This document shows, piece after piece, positions 6,909 to 8,039 of a stretch of 8,039 bases of DNA (its first letter is position 1; every line of letters starts with the position of its first letter). The position numbers were made by a program, and so were the translations under genes. The stretch lies in assembly GCA_900542245.1 (NCBI GenBank), contig UQMQ01000105.1, positions 1-8,039 of the forward strand. Reading direction: 5' to 3'. The notes under the pieces are model-generated. The model searched no databases, had not been told where the DNA came from, and worked only from the letters and a program-made list of their open reading frames with translations. This stretch comes from an uncultured Eubacteriales bacterium. Its GTDB lineage: Bacteria > Bacillota > Clostridia > Peptostreptococcales > Anaerovoracaceae.

Positions 6909-6932
6909 GGAAACATCGCAAGCGATATTTCC
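6909..6932 (-). other. Short hairpin between terminator and promoter
   Basis: GGAAATATCGC and GCGATGTTTCC on the minus strand pair over 11 positions with one U-G wobble; the central bases are TT, so the real loop is about 4 nt. On the plus strand the wobble position would be a C-A mismatch, so the fold favours minus-strand RNA. It lies after the terminator at 6947-6981 and about 55 bp before the -35 element of the next promoter. There is no U-tract. It may be a regulatory dyad or a remnant of a second terminator; its role is unknown. Confidence 0.4.
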
Positions 6933-6946
6933 TGCATCACAAAAGG

Positions 6947-6981
6947 AAAAGACCCCATGCATGCCATGCACAGAGTCTTTT
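6947..6981 (-). terminator. Intrinsic terminator after the membrane-protein gene pair
   Basis: On the minus strand the 16-nt arms AAAAGACTCTGTGCAT and ATGCATGGGGTCTTTT pair completely around a GGC loop, using several G-U pairs. The G-U pairs become A-C mismatches on the plus strand, so the structure is oriented for minus-strand transcripts. The tail reads TCTTTTCCTTTTG. It begins 17 nt after the stop codon at 6999, as expected for a terminator of that gene. Confidence 0.85.
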
Positions 6982-6998
6982 GCTGCGGTTCAGCGGTT

Positions 6999-7682
6999 CT
7001 AGGCGAAGAGCAGCTGCAATCCCATCACAATCATCCACATATATGCGCAGGTTTTTGGAATCATCAAAAGTCCGACCTTTGGTTTCGTTTTGCTGAATAA
7101 GGTCACCGGAATATAGCAGCCGAATGAAATCAGAATCGCTGCGACCATTCTCGTCATATGATAGTCGTCGGCATTTCCGGAAATCGCGTAAAGGATGATC
7201 ACACCGATTCCAGTGATTGCGAACACCGCATTTCTGATGACGGACAGCTTCAAATTGCCCTCATCGGTACACCAGTTGTTTTGCGGCAGCAGACAGACGA
7301 TGATGCGCACGATTGCCGAAATCCATACCATAGCCTCTACGACAAGCGGTGCCTCCAGCTCCGGAAACGTCGCTTTCCAAACGTACATCAGGATAATGTA
7401 AAATGCGGTCATCGTAACAGAGGAAATCTGCAGGCCTCTTCCCATCTGTCTTTTGATTTTCTCGCTACTTCCGCGTACGGCCCGTATGATTCTCGGTACC
7501 AGATGGAAGGCGTCACCGCCGCAAAGTGTCAAGGTTAAAATGCCGTACAGGACGAATAAGCTGTTCCCGCCTGCATACGCGAAGAGCAGAATGCCCGCGA
7601 CCAGGTCAAAAATCAGATATCCCGCGTCAAAAATAGCCTCCATCAAATCCGGCATCAGTGGTTTATAGGTTTGTTCTTTCAT
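6999..7682 (-). CDS. Uncharacterised integral membrane protein, about seven membrane segments, 227 aa
   Basis: I do not recognise a named family with confidence. Hydrophobic segments lie near residues 20-36, 39-60, 84-104, 111-132, 149-168, 176-196 and 203-226, giving about seven helices with short loops and no clear signal peptide. Charged or polar residues in or near the helices include GGDAFHLVPR (55-64) at the end of helix 2, and Glu116 and Arg126 within helix 4; such a pattern suggests a binding or catalytic pocket, but no reaction can be assigned. The start ATG overlaps the stop of the upstream gene (ATGA, 7679-7682), and GGGAG lies about 9 nt before it, so the two are translationally coupled. 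A strong terminator follows. The amphipathic loop around 65-82 is rich in Arg and Lys (RIIRAVRGSSEKIKRQMGR), consistent with a cytoplasmic face. Confidence 0.85.
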   Translation of the reverse strand: MKEQTYKPLMPDLMEAIFDAGYLIFDLVAGILLFAYAGGNSLFVLYGILTLTLCGGDAFHLVPRIIRAVRGSSEKIKRQMGRGLQISSVTMTAFYIILMYVWKATFPELEAPLVVEAMVWISAIVRIIVCLLPQNNWCTDEGNLKLSVIRNAVFAITGIGVIILYAISGNADDYHMTRMVAAILISFGCYIPVTLFSKTKPKVGLLMIPKTCAYMWMIVMGLQLLFA

Positions 7683-8039
7683 ATTGCCCGCTCCCTTTCA
7701 ATCAATTGCTTATAACACAAATAGTTTTTCGCGAACAGAACGCCTGCCAGCGCCAGTGCGCAGCCGAGTCCCGAATAGAAAAAAGCGACAAATCGATCCG
7801 GAAAAATCCCCGCAGCGCGTAGACCGATCCCGCCGCTCATCATGCAAGCCATCATCACATAGGCTTTTCGGTCGAAAAAATGCCAAAACGGTCGATAATC
7901 TTCGTACGCGATGATGCGCTTCGTGTGCTTGATGCTCATCTTGAAAAACATGGCTCCAAACAAAAAAAATACACCCATAGACAAGAAGTATAAATGCCAT
8001 GCTCGATCAATGCTCAGATAGGAGAGTACTCCTAGTCTT
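7679..8039 (-). CDS. Uncharacterised membrane protein, N-terminus outside the window (119 residues visible)
   Basis: The frame is open from the stop at 7679 to the window edge, and the translated edge sequence (for example LSIDRAWHLYFLSMGVFF) remains membrane-protein-like. The gene therefore probably begins beyond 8039 rather than at an internal TTG (7984) or ATG (7978). Three hydrophobic segments are visible, about residues 16-33, 59-77 and 78-98 of the visible part. A basic cytoplasmic-type loop with HTKR and a Phe/His/Trp-rich FWHFFDRK stretch lies between the first two. The helix MMSGGIGLRAAG carries an embedded Arg. Its stop codon overlaps the start of the 7-helix protein by 4 nt, so both are likely made together. 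No function can be assigned. Confidence 0.8.
   Translation of the reverse strand, partial: RLGVLSYLSIDRAWHLYFLSMGVFFLFGAMFFKMSIKHTKRIIAYEDYRPFWHFFDRKAYVMMACMMSGGIGLRAAGIFPDRFVAFFYSGLGCALALAGVLFAKNYLCYKQLIERERAI

Noticed and set aside
6868..6916. Minus-strand 15-codon frame (MFPEYRQKHFIARKK) before the CoA-transferase promoter
   Set aside because: It has no ribosome site, lies upstream of the promoter -35 element and runs across it; too short to support.
1..8039. tRNA, rRNA, CRISPR array, insertion sequence or prophage genes
   Set aside because: No cloverleaf, repeat-spacer pattern, transposase, integrase or phage gene was recognised, and all intergenic stretches are under 300 bp.

Overview
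The window looks like a piece of a chromosome from an anaerobic member of the Bacillota, most likely a clostridial lineage of middling GC content. This is inferred from AG-rich Shine-Dalgarno sites, sigma-A-type promoters, intrinsic terminators after gene groups, a MacB/HrtB-like ABC-FtsX exporter pair and a fermentative-type CoA-transferase. No species can be named. All five genes I accept lie on the minus strand, so transcription runs from high to low coordinates. I accept no plus-strand gene; the long plus-strand frames are shadows of minus-strand genes.

In transcription order: (1) 8039-6999 holds two uncharacterised membrane proteins that overlap by 4 nt. The first is cut by the window edge. 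The second has about seven membrane segments and is followed by a strong intrinsic terminator (6947-6981). (2) 6909-6721 is a control region. It has a near-consensus promoter (TTGACT, 17-nt spacer, TATACT) and, starting about 10 nt into the transcript, a stable hairpin. (3) 6721-5414 encodes an acetyl-CoA hydrolase/transferase-family CoA-transferase. It is followed after 57 nt, with no visible terminator, by the exoribonuclease RNase R (rnr, 5356-3311); the two are probably cotranscribed. (4) 3310-3044 is a compact regulatory region: a good promoter, then the only terminator candidate for rnr, and two copies of an 18-bp dyad AGTTAG-N6-CTAACT. (5) 3043-74 encodes an ABC ATPase and an 8-helix FtsX-type permease forming one exporter. 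A perfect 26-bp palindrome at the window edge, probably their terminator, follows.

The most interesting part is the region between rnr and the ABC genes. The promoter for the transporter lies upstream of the terminator hairpin, so its transcripts must read through that hairpin. One dyad overlaps the predicted start site and shares an arm with the terminator stem. The second, matching dyad lies 65 bp further on. This suggests a repressor-controlled or attenuated transporter whose regulator is not in this window. Everything else is ordinary in kind, apart from an RNase R with a rearranged basic tail and two membrane proteins of unknown role.
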